Positions 8,027-17,403 of a stretch of 64,000 nt of DNA are shown here, piece by piece. The translations under genes were made by a program, and so were the position numbers. Each line of letters opens with the position of its first letter. Position 1 is the first letter of the stretch. This stretch comes from Janthinobacterium tructae (lineage in GTDB: Bacteria > Pseudomonadota > Gammaproteobacteria > Burkholderiales > Burkholderiaceae_D), in NCBI RefSeq assembly GCF_006517255.1, contig NZ_CP041185.1, positions 3,410,001 to 3,474,000 of the forward strand, given 5' to 3'. The notes beneath the pieces are model-generated. The model did no database searches. It was not told the DNA's origin and saw nothing but the letters and a program-made list of their open reading frames with translations.

Positions 8027-9735
8027 TGATCATCGGCATCGACCTGGGCACCACCAACAGCCTGGTCGCCATCTGGCGCGACGGCAAGGCTGCCATCATC
8101 CCGAATGCACTGGGCGAGCACCTGACGCCGTCGTGCGTCAGCATCGATGACGACGGCACCGTGCTGGTGGGCCGCGCCGCGCGCGAGCGCCTGCAGACGC
8201 ACCCGCAGCTGACGGCCGCCGTCTTCAAGCGCTACATGGGTAGCGAAAAGAAAATCACCCTCGGCACGCAGCAATTCCGTCCGGAAGAGCTGTCGTCGAT
8301 GGTGCTGCGCGCGCTGAAGGAAGATGCCGAAGCCTTTTTGGGCCACAAGGTCGAGGAAGCCATCATCACCGTGCCCGCGTATTTCAGCGATGCGCAGCGC
8401 AAGGCCACGCGCATCGCCGGCCAGCTGGCCGGCTTGCGCGTGGAGCGCCTGCTGAACGAGCCGACGGCCGCCGCGCTGGCCTACGGCATCCGCGACAAGG
8501 AACAGGAAAGCAAATTCCTCGTCTTCGACCTGGGTGGCGGCACGTTTGACGTGTCAATCCTGGAACTGTTCGAAGGCGTGATGGAAGTACGCGCCTCGGC
8601 CGGCGACAATTTTCTGGGCGGCGAAGACTTCGTCACGGTGCTGGTCGACGCCTTTTTGGACGGCAGCGGCTTGCGCGACGCGGCCGGCAGCCGTTTGTTC
8701 GACCCGCGCCAGCAGCAGCTGCTGCGCGATGAAGCCGAACGCGTCAAGCGCCTGCTGTCGGAGCAGCCATCCGTGCGCATGGCCACGCGCTACCAGGACA
8801 AGGAATACAGCTGGGAGATCAGCGAAGACAGACTGGCGCAGTTGTGCGAACCGCTGCTGGCACGCCTGCGCCTGCCCGTGGAACGGGCGCTGCGCGACGC
8901 CACCATCCGCGCCGCGGAACTCGATGAAGTGGTGCTGGCCGGCGGCGCCACGCGCATGCCGCTGGTACGCAAACTTGTCTCGCGCATGTTCGGCCGCTTC
9001 CCCGCCATTCACCTGGACCCGGACGAAGCCGTGGCGCTGGGCGCCGCCGTGCAGGCGGGCCTGAAGATGCGCGATGCGGCCCTCGACGAAGTGGTCATGA
9101 CGGACGTGGCACCGTATTCGTTGGGTATTTCGATTTCGCGCCAGGTCGGCGCAAACCAGTATGAAGGCGGGCATTACCTGCCCATCATCGAGCGCAACTC
9201 CGTGGTGCCCGTCTCGCGCACGGAAAACATCACCACCATCTACGACAACCAGAAGGAAATCAACGTGGCGATCTTCCAGGGCGAGTCGCGCCTGGTAGCC
9301 GACAACGTCTTCCTCGGCAAGATCAGCTTCCCGATCCCCGCAAAAAAAGCGGGCGAGATCGGCATCGACGTGCGCTTCACCTACGACGTCAGCGGCGTGC
9401 TGGAAGCGGAAGTGACGGTGCTGGCCACGCAGGAACGCCACAAGATGATCATCAGCGACAACGCGGGCGTGATGACGCCGGAACAGATCGAGCAGCGCTT
9501 TGCGGAATTGGCCGACCTGAAGATCCACCCGCGCGAGCAGATGGAAAACCGCACCCTGGTCACGCGCGCCGACCGCCTGTACGAACAGTCGCTGGGCGAC
9601 GTGCGCCAGTACCTGGCGGCGCACACGGCGAACTTCCAGGCCGCGCTGGAAACGCAGGACCCGAACACCATCCGCAAGGCGCGCCAGGCGCTCGACGAGG
9701 TGTTGCGCCAGGTCGAGAGCGAGAGCTTCCTGTAA
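8026..9735 (+). CDS. hscC: Hsp70-family chaperone, HscC type
   Basis: Specialised DnaK-like ATPase. The 569-residue length matches HscC (shorter than DnaK). The actin-like ATPase domain shows IGIDLGTTNSLVAIW at residues 2-16, NEPTAAALAYGI, FDLGGGTFDVSILEL and AGGATRMPLVRKL. The substrate-binding part has SLGIS and a DnaK-like IFQGES segment, and a short C-terminal helical region follows. It begins inside the parE stop codon, and the next gene, a membrane J-like protein, starts directly at its own stop. In E. coli HscC works with dedicated J proteins (DjlB/DjlC), so the pairing supports the call. Confidence 0.88.
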   Translation: MIIGIDLGTTNSLVAIWRDGKAAIIPNALGEHLTPSCVSIDDDGTVLVGRAARERLQTHPQLTAAVFKRYMGSEKKITLGTQQFRPEELSSMVLRALKEDAEAFLGHKVEEAIITVPAYFSDAQRKATRIAGQLAGLRVERLLNEPTAAALAYGIRDKEQESKFLVFDLGGGTFDVSILELFEGVMEVRASAGDNFLGGEDFVTVLVDAFLDGSGLRDAAGSRLFDPRQQQLLRDEAERVKRLLSEQPSVRMATRYQDKEYSWEISEDRLAQLCEPLLARLRLPVERALRDATIRAAELDEVVLAGGATRMPLVRKLVSRMFGRFPAIHLDPDEAVALGAAVQAGLKMRDAALDEVVMTDVAPYSLGISISRQVGANQYEGGHYLPIIERNSVVPVSRTENITTIYDNQKEINVAIFQGESRLVADNVFLGKISFPIPAKKAGEIGIDVRFTYDVSGVLEAEVTVLATQERHKMIISDNAGVMTPEQIEQRFAELADLKIHPREQMENRTLVTRADRLYEQSLGDVRQYLAAHTANFQAALETQDPNTIRKARQALDEVLRQVESESFL

Positions 9736-11583
9736 ATGGACGGCGGCATGCACAACGGACAGCGCAGCCTGTGGGATATCCTGGGTACGGAGCCTTCCGG
9801 CGACGAGCGCGCCCTCAAGCGCGCGTACGCGAAGCGCCTGAAGGTGACGCGTCCCGAAGACGATCCGGCCGCCTTCCAGGAGCTGCGCGAAGCGTATGAG
9901 TACGCGCTGCGCCATGCACACCAATTTTCCGCGGAGTTGCAGGAGCAGGGACAGGCTGAGGAAACGGCTGAAGCGCAGCCTGCCTCGCTAACGGCAGATA
10001 TGGCAAAGGCCGAAACGCCGTCCGCAGAAGCCGCCGAATTATGGGGCGTCATCGACGACGCCGCGCAGGACGCGCCTGCGGAACTGTGGGGCGTCATTGC
10101 TCAGGAACAGATGCCGCCACCCGAATTGTGGGGCGTGGTTGCCATTGACCCGGTGCAGGAAGCGGCCAACCTTTGGCAAGGCTGCCTGGCGCTGACGCGG
10201 CACGCGAATGCCAGCGACGTGCTGGCCGGCATTCTGCAGGACGACGCCATGCTGAACCTCGACGTGCGCGAGGAATTCGAGCTGTGCGCGCTGCGCTATT
10301 GCGCCAGCGCCGGCTATGACCTGGCGCTGCGCCAGGCCCTGTTCGAGCAGCTGGGCTGGGACCACGACTTTTCCTACCTGGCGCGCAGCCATGCGGACCT
10401 GGTGCGCGGCGCCGTGCAGCGCTACCGGGCGGACCGTTCGTTCGCCCATTTCAGCGACAACCGCGACAGCTATCCGGGCCTGGACTGCATCATGTCGCAG
10501 CAGGCACCAAGCGCCTACGCGCGCCAGCTGTTCGACCAAAAATTCACGCTGCAATTGCGCGAACTGCTGCAGGCGATACGCTGGCAGCACGGCGAGATGC
10601 TGGCCTATAAACTCGATGCCGACCTGTTCGAGCAATGGGAACAGGCGGTCTTTTCCAAGCGCTACTTCAAGCAGACGGCGCTGGCTTCGTGCGGCTTGGG
10701 TTTCGTGCTGCATTTCATGCTCTCGGGCGTGATCAGCGTAGCAGGCTTGGAACTGAGCAACGCGGGCGGCTATGCCAGCCTGATCGGTTTTCAGGTGCTG
10801 GCATTCCTGCTGTTGGCCATGAACGCATGGCAAAAGCCGGCGCCGGCATATGCGTGGATGGCCTCCTTGCGAGAGGAACTGCACGCCTGCCTGCCAGCGC
10901 TGCGCAGGCACCCCGGTCTCGGGCAATTGGGCTGGATCATGCCGTTCCTGTGCCTGGCGCTGCTGCTATTCATACCTGCGCCTGCTGCTCCACTGCGCAT
11001 CACCACCTCGTTAGGACTGTGCATCACGGCGCTGCTGGCCGCGAAAGCCAACTACGCACTGCTGCGCGGACGCCTGCTGGCTTGCATCCTGATCGCCTTT
11101 ACGGCAACCATGGTTTTCACGCTGGACAGGACCGATACCGGCCTGGCACTGAGCGATGGCATCATGCTGCTTTTCTGCATGCAGGTACTGGCACTGCGCT
11201 CGATGACGGGACTGTATGTCGATAGCGGCGGACCAGCGCATCTCCTGCCGCGCCTGCGCGCTGTCTGGATGATCGGTTGCACCATCGCGTTCCTGGCCAT
11301 ACATCTGCATGCAGCGCCAGCGCATGTGCTAGGTGCCGTGCTGTTTGTCTGGTCCTGCATCGGCATGCTGTTTGCTCCTTTCGAGCTGAACTGGCGCGCA
11401 GCCTGGCCAATTGCCATCGCGCCCGCAGCCGCCACCTTCTTGCTCGCCAGTCAGCTCGGTGGCCCGCCAGGCCAGGCCATCGTCAAGCTGAGTGCCGTAC
11501 TGGCGCTGTCTGTCCTGTATTTCACCGTGCGTCATCTTTATCTGCAGCAGCGCAGATCCGCACAAGCAACCGGGCTGTCATAA
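9736..11583 (+). CDS. Membrane-anchored J-domain-like protein, probable HscC partner
   Basis: 615 residues. Residues 10-60 form a J-like domain (SLWDILGTEPSGDERALKRA), but the canonical HPD is replaced by RPED (residues 39-42) within KVTRPEDDPAAFQELREAYE, as in DjlB/DjlC-like proteins. Residues 98-137 contain three copies of ELWGV in an acidic Ala/Pro-rich linker. A soluble middle region extends to about residue 305, followed by roughly nine membrane helices to the C terminus. It follows hscC with no gap (TAA then ATG), so co-translation with HscC is likely. It probably presents HscC to the inner membrane. The substrate is unknown. Confidence 0.8.
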   Translation: MDGGMHNGQRSLWDILGTEPSGDERALKRAYAKRLKVTRPEDDPAAFQELREAYEYALRHAHQFSAELQEQGQAEETAEAQPASLTADMAKAETPSAEAAELWGVIDDAAQDAPAELWGVIAQEQMPPPELWGVVAIDPVQEAANLWQGCLALTRHANASDVLAGILQDDAMLNLDVREEFELCALRYCASAGYDLALRQALFEQLGWDHDFSYLARSHADLVRGAVQRYRADRSFAHFSDNRDSYPGLDCIMSQQAPSAYARQLFDQKFTLQLRELLQAIRWQHGEMLAYKLDADLFEQWEQAVFSKRYFKQTALASCGLGFVLHFMLSGVISVAGLELSNAGGYASLIGFQVLAFLLLAMNAWQKPAPAYAWMASLREELHACLPALRRHPGLGQLGWIMPFLCLALLLFIPAPAAPLRITTSLGLCITALLAAKANYALLRGRLLACILIAFTATMVFTLDRTDTGLALSDGIMLLFCMQVLALRSMTGLYVDSGGPAHLLPRLRAVWMIGCTIAFLAIHLHAAPAHVLGAVLFVWSCIGMLFAPFELNWRAAWPIAIAPAAATFLLASQLGGPPGQAIVKLSAVLALSVLYFTVRHLYLQQRRSAQATGLS

Positions 11584-11631
11584 TCGGCCCCATGAATTCA
11601 AACGCAACTACTTCATACTGAAACAAGCGCC

Positions 11632-13986
11632 ATGTCCACACAAACCAATTTATTTGACGATGCCCAGCCTGATCCGACCCTGCCGGATGAACCGGTATTC
11701 GACGGCGAAGCGCTGACCCTGTCCACCTTTGCCGAGCGCGCCTATCTCGATTACGCCATCTCCGTCGTCAAGGGCCGCGCCCTGCCCGACGTGTGCGACG
11801 GCCAGAAACCCGTGCAGCGCCGCATCCTGTATGCGATGAATGAGCTGGGTCTCAACTCCACAGCGAAGCCGCGCAAATCGGCGGCCGTGGTCGGCGACGT
11901 GCTCGGTAAATTGCATCCGCACGGCGACCAGTCCGTGTACGACGCGCTGGTGCGCATGGCGCAGGATTTTTCCTTGCGCTACCCGCTGATCGATGGCCAG
12001 GGCAACTTCGGCTCGCGCGATGGCGATGGCGCGGCGGCCATGCGTTACACGGAAGCGCGTCTGACGCCGATCGCCAAGCTGCTGATGGATGAAATCGGCA
12101 TGGGCACGGTGGATTTCCAGCCCAACTACGACGGTTCGACGGAAGAACCGAAGCTGCTGCCAGCGCGCCTGCCGATGGTGCTGCTGAACGGCGCCTCCGG
12201 CATCGCCGTGGGCCTGGCGACGGAAATCCCGTCGCACAACCTGGCGGAGGTGGCGAAAGCGGCCGTCGCCATGATCCGCGATCCGAAGATGACGCACGCC
12301 GAGCTGATGGCCATCATTCCCGGCCCGGACTTCCCCGGTGGCGGCCAGATCATCACGCCGCCCTCGCAGATCGCCGACATGTATGCGAGCGGGCGTGGCA
12401 GCATGAAGGTGCGCGCGCGCTGGAAGATCGAAGAGCTGGCGCGCGGCCAATGGCAAGCCGTGGTAACGGAACTGCCGCCGGGTACCTCGTCGCAAAAGGT
12501 GCTGGAAGAAATCGAGGAACTGACGAATCCGAAGATCAAGCTGGGCAAGAAGGCGCTGTCGCCGGACCAGGTGGCCCTGAAGGCGCTGATCCTCAATTCG
12601 CTCGACACCATCCGCGACGAATCGGGCCGCGCCGCGCCCGTGCGCCTGGTGTTCGAGCCGAAGTCGAAGAACCAGGACCAGACGGAATTCATGCTGATGC
12701 TGCTGGCGCACACCTCGCTGGAATCGTCGACCTCGATCAATCTGGTGATGATAGGCGGCGATGGCCGTCCGCGCCAGAAAGGGCTGGGCGACATCCTGCG
12801 CGAGTGGATCGATTTCCGCTTCGAGACCGTCACGCGCCGCACCGGCTACAAACTGGGCAAGGTCAAGGACCGCATCCATATCCTGGAAGGACGCGAAGCG
12901 ATCCTGCTCAATATCGACAAGGTGATCCAGATCATCCGTAATTCGGATGAACCGAAAACGGCCCTGATCGAGGCATTCAAGCTGTCCGAACGCCAGGCCG
13001 ACGACATCCTGGAAATCCGCTTGCGTCAGCTGGCGCGCCTGGAAACGATCAAGATTCAGCAGGAGCTGGCCGAGCTGCGCAAGGAAGAAAAGTCGCTGCA
13101 AGACCTGCTCGATAACCCGGGCTCGATGAAGCGCGCCATCATCCGCGAAATCGAAGCGGACGCCAAGCAGTTCGGCGACGCGCGCCGCACCCTGATCGAG
13201 GAAGCGCAAAAAGCCGTGGCAGAACAGAAGGTGGTCGATGAACCGGTCACCGTCATCATTTCGGAAAAAGGCTGGGTGCGCGCGCGCACCGGCATCGGCC
13301 ACGATGCGGCGCAATTCACGTTCAAGGCGGGCGACACCCTGCATGGCGCCTTCGAATGCCGCACGGTCGATACCTTGCTGGGCTTTGGCAACAACGGCAA
13401 GATTTACTCGGTTCCCGTCTCGGCGCTGCCCAACGCGCGCGGCGACGGCGTACCGATCACGACCTTGTGCGACCTGAGCGGCGGCACACCGGGCAACGCC
13501 GTGCGCATCCTGCACTACTTTGCGGGCAATGGCGCCACCAGCTTGCTGCTGGCGACGAGCGCCGGCTACGGCTTCATCGCCAAGGCGGGCGACATGAGCA
13601 GCCGCCTGAAAGGCGGCAAGGCCTTCATCACTCTGGACGATGGCGACGTACCGCTGGCACCGAAAGTCATCCCGGAGGCGGCCAGCGCCCTGGCCTGCCT
13701 GACGGAAGGCGCGCGCCTGCTGGTGTTCGGCCTCGATGAAATGAAAACCCTGACCAAGGGCGGCACCGGTGTCAAGCTGATCGACCTCGATGCCAAGGAC
13801 AAACTGCTGGCCGTGCAGCCGATCACGCAGCGCGGCGTGGTGGTCTCGGGCATCGGCCGGGCCGCGAAACCGCAAGATGCGTCGCTCGGCGCCACCGCCC
13901 TGGCCGAGCATTTCGGCAAGCGCGCGAAGAAGGGCAAGGCACTGGCTGCCAAGCTGAAACCGGTCTCGATGGCGGCCATCGGCTAA
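11632..13986 (+). CDS. parC: DNA topoisomerase IV subunit A (ParC)
   Basis: Cleavage/religation subunit of topoisomerase IV, partner of ParE. It has 784 residues. The winged-helix/tower core includes [14 protein letters not shown], the quinolone-resistance region [16 protein letters not shown] and the catalytic tyrosine in [10 protein letters not shown] (Y139). The C-terminal propeller domain follows from about residue 520. At the positions equal to E. coli Ser80 and Glu84 it has Gln100 and Asp104; I believe this is usual in betaproteobacteria. It starts 48 bp after the J-like gene and ends before a clear rho-independent terminator. Confidence 0.97.
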   Translation: MSTQTNLFDDAQPDPTLPDEPVFDGEALTLSTFAERAYLDYAISVVKGRALPDVCDGQKPVQRRILYAMNELGLNSTAKPRKSAAVVGDVLGKLHPHGDQSVYDALVRMAQDFSLRYPLIDGQGNFGSRDGDGAAAMRYTEARLTPIAKLLMDEIGMGTVDFQPNYDGSTEEPKLLPARLPMVLLNGASGIAVGLATEIPSHNLAEVAKAAVAMIRDPKMTHAELMAIIPGPDFPGGGQIITPPSQIADMYASGRGSMKVRARWKIEELARGQWQAVVTELPPGTSSQKVLEEIEELTNPKIKLGKKALSPDQVALKALILNSLDTIRDESGRAAPVRLVFEPKSKNQDQTEFMLMLLAHTSLESSTSINLVMIGGDGRPRQKGLGDILREWIDFRFETVTRRTGYKLGKVKDRIHILEGREAILLNIDKVIQIIRNSDEPKTALIEAFKLSERQADDILEIRLRQLARLETIKIQQELAELRKEEKSLQDLLDNPGSMKRAIIREIEADAKQFGDARRTLIEEAQKAVAEQKVVDEPVTVIISEKGWVRARTGIGHDAAQFTFKAGDTLHGAFECRTVDTLLGFGNNGKIYSVPVSALPNARGDGVPITTLCDLSGGTPGNAVRILHYFAGNGATSLLLATSAGYGFIAKAGDMSSRLKGGKAFITLDDGDVPLAPKVIPEAASALACLTEGARLLVFGLDEMKTLTKGGTGVKLIDLDAKDKLLAVQPITQRGVVVSGIGRAAKPQDASLGATALAEHFGKRAKKGKALAAKLKPVSMAAIG

Positions 13987-14004
13987 GCACCATCGATTCA
14001 TACG

Positions 14005-14032
14005 AAAAGACAGGTTCGCCTGTCTTTTTTTT
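14005..14032 (+). terminator. Rho-independent terminator of parC
   Basis: Perfect 10-bp stem AAAAGACAGG / CCTGTCTTTT (14005-14014 with 14019-14028), TTCG tetraloop and T run to 14032, 19 bp after the parC stop. Confidence 0.92.
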
Positions 14033-14045
14033 CGCCTGGCGCATC

Positions 14046-14207
14046 TAAGTAACCCCCCATAAATTATTGTGTTTTCTGACTTCCATAACCGGCGCTGTGC
14101 GGTGTTGCCCGCAGCTAGCAGTGCTCGCACTGCGTCGCTGCAGGCGCCTTGCACAGCATCCGGTTCTGTTCGTCATAAATTCACAATAATTTCCCGAGCA
14201 TTACTTA
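14046..14207. repeat. 162-bp long imperfect palindrome (MITE- or REP-like element)
   Basis: Ends are the exact inverted repeats TAAGTAA (14046-14052) and TTACTTA (14201-14207). Inside these come AAATTATTGTG and its complement CACAATAATTT, then AACCGG with CCGGTT, GCTGTGC with GCACAGC, and a central GCAGTG-CTCG-CACTGC hairpin. Almost the whole element could fold as one hairpin. No ORF fits it. Confidence 0.65.
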
Positions 14208-14334
14208 ACGGCAGCAGAGAAAAATAATTTTACAAATACGTCACCCGCTCCCGTTATCCCTGCAGGCACGCCACCGGCATGCCGCCCACGGACAGGAGAA
14301 ACAGGATGACAAACAACGTTGCAGACAGGCTCCC

Positions 14335-14523
14335 ATGCAGCGCCTGACCCCGGCCGAGCGGCTGGTAGCGGCCAGGGCGGCCGAAGGCTTGCCGTATAAA
14401 AGCATCGCCAGGGAACTGGGCAAGTCGCCGGCCACCGTGCGCAACCAGCTGCATGCGATTTACCAGAAACTCGATGTAGGCAACCGCACGGCGCTCGCGT
14501 ACAAACTGCGCGGCAAGCCTTAA
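14335..14523 (+). CDS. Orphan LuxR-type helix-turn-helix ORF (possible gene remnant)
   Basis: 62 residues, nearly all of them a LuxR/GerE DNA-binding domain: LTPAERLVAARAAEGLPYKS, then IARELGKSPATVRNQLHAIYQKLDVGNRTALAYKL. No receiver or sensor domain precedes it. The frame stays open upstream but the text there is not protein-like. The best RBS (CAGGAG) points to an ATG at 14306 in a different frame. It could be a genuine small regulator or the 3' remnant of a larger LuxR gene damaged near the palindromic element. Confidence 0.45.
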   Translation: MQRLTPAERLVAARAAEGLPYKSIARELGKSPATVRNQLHAIYQKLDVGNRTALAYKLRGKP

Positions 14524-14867
14524 CGCCGCGCCAGGCGCAGCACGTCGGGCGTCGCCTCGACGATATCGATCACGTCCTGTGCCCCGCTGACATCACCGAG
14601 CGCATAGCGGCCCATGCCCAGGGGCACCAGCCGGGTAACAGGAGTGGCGCGGGGACGGTCATCGGGGCCGGGCGCCATGGATGTCAACGTCGCCTCTCCG
14701 CCTTCCAGGCTCCCTGTTCCAGCGCCAAACTCCAGCACCTTGCGCCCCTTGCGGCTGGGAGGAAAGGCGAATGTAGCCGTGGGCCGGTACACCTCGATAC
14801 CGTCTGCATCCTCTTCGAAGGAATGCGTCCAGCTACCGCTGGGCAGTGCCGTTGTCATGCCGTGCAT
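14520..14867 (-). CDS. Conserved hypothetical protein downstream of the M43 protease
   Basis: 115 residues with no signal peptide and no membrane helix. The pattern is GSWTHSFEEDADGIEVYRPT, then FAFPPSRKGRKVLEF and several beta-like segments. This resembles small lipocalin-like bacterial proteins, but I cannot name a family with certainty. GGGAGG precedes the start at a short distance; a second ATG four codons later is possible. It follows the metalloprotease gene by 26 bp on the same strand, so the two are likely co-transcribed. It might be a stabiliser or inhibitor of the protease, which is only a guess. Confidence 0.65.
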   Translation of the reverse strand: MHGMTTALPSGSWTHSFEEDADGIEVYRPTATFAFPPSRKGRKVLEFGAGTGSLEGGEATLTSMAPGPDDRPRATPVTRLVPLGMGRYALGDVSGAQDVIDIVEATPDVLRLARR

Positions 14868-14893
14868 GCCGCCTCCCGTTGATCACTTTGACG

Positions 14894-17239
14894 TCAGAAG
14901 CACGATACCACGCCATCCAGGCTTTCATAGCCACTCACGGAGGGCGACCAGGCCGTACCGTTCCACGCCTTGTGGAACAGGGCGCCATTTGTGCCCGTGA
15001 CAAACACGTCGAGGCGGTTGGCCGCCCAGGCCGTGGCGCGTGGACGCGAGGTACACGCGCCGCCCAGCTTGTCAAAGCCCGTCAAGGAAGGCGACCAGGC
15101 AGATCCGTTCCAGGCCTTGTGGTACAGGACACTATCGGTGCCGATGACGAACAGGTCAAGCCGGTTGGCCGCCCACGACACGGCTTCCACCTCGCCCTCG
15201 CAGATGCCGCCCAGGCGTTCGAAGCCATCGATGGACGGCCCCCATTTCTCGCCATCCCACCACTTGTGGTTCAGCGCGCCATCGGTGCCCGTGACAAACA
15301 CATCGAGCCGGTTCGGTCCCCACGCCACGGCCTTCGGCGACGAAGTGCAGATGCCGCCCAGGCGCTCATAGCCCGTCAGCGATGGCCCCCAGGCCGTGCC
15401 GTTCCACCACTTGTGGTACAACGCATGGTCGGAACCGATGACGAACACGTCCAGGCGGTTCGGTCCCCACGCCACCGCTTCCGGCTGGCCCAGGCAGATG
15501 CCGCCCATGGCTTCATAGCCCGTCAAGGATGGTCCCCAGGCAGACCCGTTCCACCACTTGTGATACAGGCCGCGGTCCGTGCCGACGACAAACACGTCGA
15601 GACGGTTCGGCCCCCAGGCCACGGCGCGCGGGTCGCCCACGCACAAGCCGCCCATCGCCTCATAACCGGTCAGGGACGGCCACCACGCCGTGCCATTCCA
15701 CCATTTGTGGAACAAGCCGCTGTCGGTGCCCGTGACGAACACATCGAGCCGGTTCGGCGCCCACGAGACCACCTGCGGCGCACTGGTACAAATGCCGCCC
15801 TGACCTTCGTAGCCGGTGACCGATGGCGCCCAGGCCGAGCCATTCCAGGCCTTGTGATACAGCGCGCGGTCCGTGCCCAGCACGAAGACGTCGAGGCGAT
15901 TCGCGCCCCAGGCCACGACGGGCGAGGAACTCTGGCGCGGCGTGGCGCCCGTGCCGCCCGTCCCCGTACCGATGCTGGCACGCGGACCATCGAGGCAGGC
16001 CTGCATGCGCGCCACCTGGCCCGCCGTGAACATGAACATGGCGGGATCGTCGACATAATCCATGTAGTTCATGAACATGTCGCCATTCGGTCCGTTGCTG
16101 CAGGAGACATGCGGGAACGAAGGCTGGCCCGTGTTCGGCCCGCCCTGGTTCGGCGTATCGGCGACATTGTCCGTGCCCGAGCAGCCCGTGCCGTCATCAC
16201 CCCATATATGGTTCAGGTTCAGCCAGTGGCCGATTTCATGCGTGGCCGTACGTCCCAGGTGGAACGGTGGCGCCGCCGTGCCGCTCGTGCCGAAGGCCGA
16301 TTGCAGGATCACCACGCCGTCGGTGGCGGCCGGGCCGCCGGGGAACTGCGCGTAGCCCAGCAAGCCGCCACCGAGCTGGCACACCCAGATATTGAGGTAG
16401 GTATCGGCAGGCCAGGCATTCATGCCGCCCGTCGCCTGCGATTTGACGGCATCATCGGCGCCAAACGAGGCCACCGCCGTCTGGCGCCGCTCGATGCCGC
16501 TGCTCGCCGCACCGTTCGGATCGATCGTGGCCAGCGCGAACTCCACGCGCGCATCGGACGTCAGCGGCAGGAACGGCGCCGGCGTGCTGTTCACATCCGG
16601 GTTGACGCGCCGGAAATCGCGGTTCAGCACGTCGATCTGGCTGGCGATCTGCGCATCCGAAATATTCTGCGCGGCCGTATTCCACACCACGTGCACCACC
16701 ACCGGTATCTGCGTCACGCCGGAACGGCCGGCAATGCCGCTGTCACCCTCATAGAGTCCGGCCAGGTTTTCGATATCGGCGCGCACGTTCGCATAGGAGG
16801 GATCTTCGCTCAGCAGGCGGCGATGCACGTCCATCGTGGCGCAGGTGCGCGTCTGTGGCGTACCGCCGCCCTGCCCCCCATCACCACCGCCGCCACCACT
16901 ACCGCCGCCCATGCCGCCGCCACCGGCAGCGCCGCCACGTCCCATGCCGCCGCCATCGCCCACGTGCATGCAACTGGCGCCCGCCATGCCCTGCGATGCC
17001 TGCTGCATGCCGCCACCCGGCATGGCGCTGGCATCCGCTGCGGCGGCGCCCTGGGTGAGCGCCGCCTGGTCGGCATACGACATGCCCAGGCGGGTCCCGG
17101 ACATGGCATCGTCGCTGCCTGCCGCGCCAGCGTCGGCCCGTACGTCGCCCTCGACCGGCATCGCCTGCATGGAAGACATGGCAGGCATGCCTTCCGCCGA
17201 ACCGGTGGCCGGTGATTTTTTCGTTTTAGCGGTGCTCAT
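14894..17239 (-). CDS. M43 (pappalysin-like) metalloprotease with seven-repeat PLL-type propeller
   Basis: 781 residues in three parts. Residues 1-130 are Met/Ala/Gly-rich low complexity with no recognisable signal peptide. Residues about 131-420 are an M43 metzincin with the zinc motif [11 protein letters not shown] (334-344) and Met-turn MNYMDY (390-395). Residues about 440-781 hold seven repeats of about 48 residues, each with W-x-x-NRLDVFV-x-G-x-D and HK-x-WNG-x-x-W-x-PS. This matches the seven-bladed PLL lectin propeller that binds fucosylated glycans in that family. GGGAG lies well placed before the ATG. It is likely secreted by a non-Sec route or released by lysis, and probably targets glycoproteins. 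Confidence 0.88.
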   Translation of the reverse strand: MSTAKTKKSPATGSAEGMPAMSSMQAMPVEGDVRADAGAAGSDDAMSGTRLGMSYADQAALTQGAAAADASAMPGGGMQQASQGMAGASCMHVGDGGGMGRGGAAGGGGMGGGSGGGGGDGGQGGGTPQTRTCATMDVHRRLLSEDPSYANVRADIENLAGLYEGDSGIAGRSGVTQIPVVVHVVWNTAAQNISDAQIASQIDVLNRDFRRVNPDVNSTPAPFLPLTSDARVEFALATIDPNGAASSGIERRQTAVASFGADDAVKSQATGGMNAWPADTYLNIWVCQLGGGLLGYAQFPGGPAATDGVVILQSAFGTSGTAAPPFHLGRTATHEIGHWLNLNHIWGDDGTGCSGTDNVADTPNQGGPNTGQPSFPHVSCSNGPNGDMFMNYMDYVDDPAMFMFTAGQVARMQACLDGPRASIGTGTGGTGATPRQSSSPVVAWGANRLDVFVLGTDRALYHKAWNGSAWAPSVTGYEGQGGICTSAPQVVSWAPNRLDVFVTGTDSGLFHKWWNGTAWWPSLTGYEAMGGLCVGDPRAVAWGPNRLDVFVVGTDRGLYHKWWNGSAWGPSLTGYEAMGGICLGQPEAVAWGPNRLDVFVIGSDHALYHKWWNGTAWGPSLTGYERLGGICTSSPKAVAWGPNRLDVFVTGTDGALNHKWWDGEKWGPSIDGFERLGGICEGEVEAVSWAANRLDLFVIGTDSVLYHKAWNGSAWSPSLTGFDKLGGACTSRPRATAWAANRLDVFVTGTNGALFHKAWNGTAWSPSVSGYESLDGVVSCF

Positions 17240-17344
17240 GATGTCTCCCTTCGTCTGTTTGCCAGTTCACTATGGCACGGCGAAAGGAGGAGCATTTGCG
17301 CCAGATCAAGACTGGCAAGCGGTGGCTAAGAAAAGTGGCAGACG

Positions 17345-17370
17345 AAAAAAAGACAGCCGAAGCTGTCTTT
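17345..17370 (-). terminator. Rho-independent terminator of the Ala/Lys-rich protein gene
   Basis: Stem AAAGACAGC / GCTGTCTTT (17349-17357 with 17362-17370) with CGAA loop. On the minus strand it is followed by a T run (plus-strand A run 17345-17350), 33 bp past the stop codon. Confidence 0.88.
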
Positions 17371-17403
17371 GGGGCTTGCAGGCCGTGGCCCGCAAACGGG
17401 GAA

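Larger units (their letters stand above)
13987..14334. other. Gene-free stretch after parC
   Basis: This 348-bp interval holds the parC terminator and a 162-bp palindromic element, both listed separately, and then an AT-rich segment ahead of the HTH ORF. A 13-codon ORF from 14306 with a good RBS (CAGGAG) ends at 14347, overlapping the start of the HTH ORF in another frame. I see nothing else. Confidence 0.6.

Noticed and set aside
11650..14154. 834-codon minus-strand frame opposite parC
   Set aside because: parC is unmistakable on the plus strand, and the antisense text has no domain. It also crosses the parC terminator.
14900..15920. Regular repeats of about 144 bp, considered as a CRISPR or tandem satellite
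   Set aside because: Period and sequence match the 48-residue protein repeats in frame; there are no short direct repeats with unique spacers.
14846..17215. 789-codon plus-strand frame with apparent internal repeats
   Set aside because: The repeats are the antisense image of the seven propeller repeats in the M43 protease.
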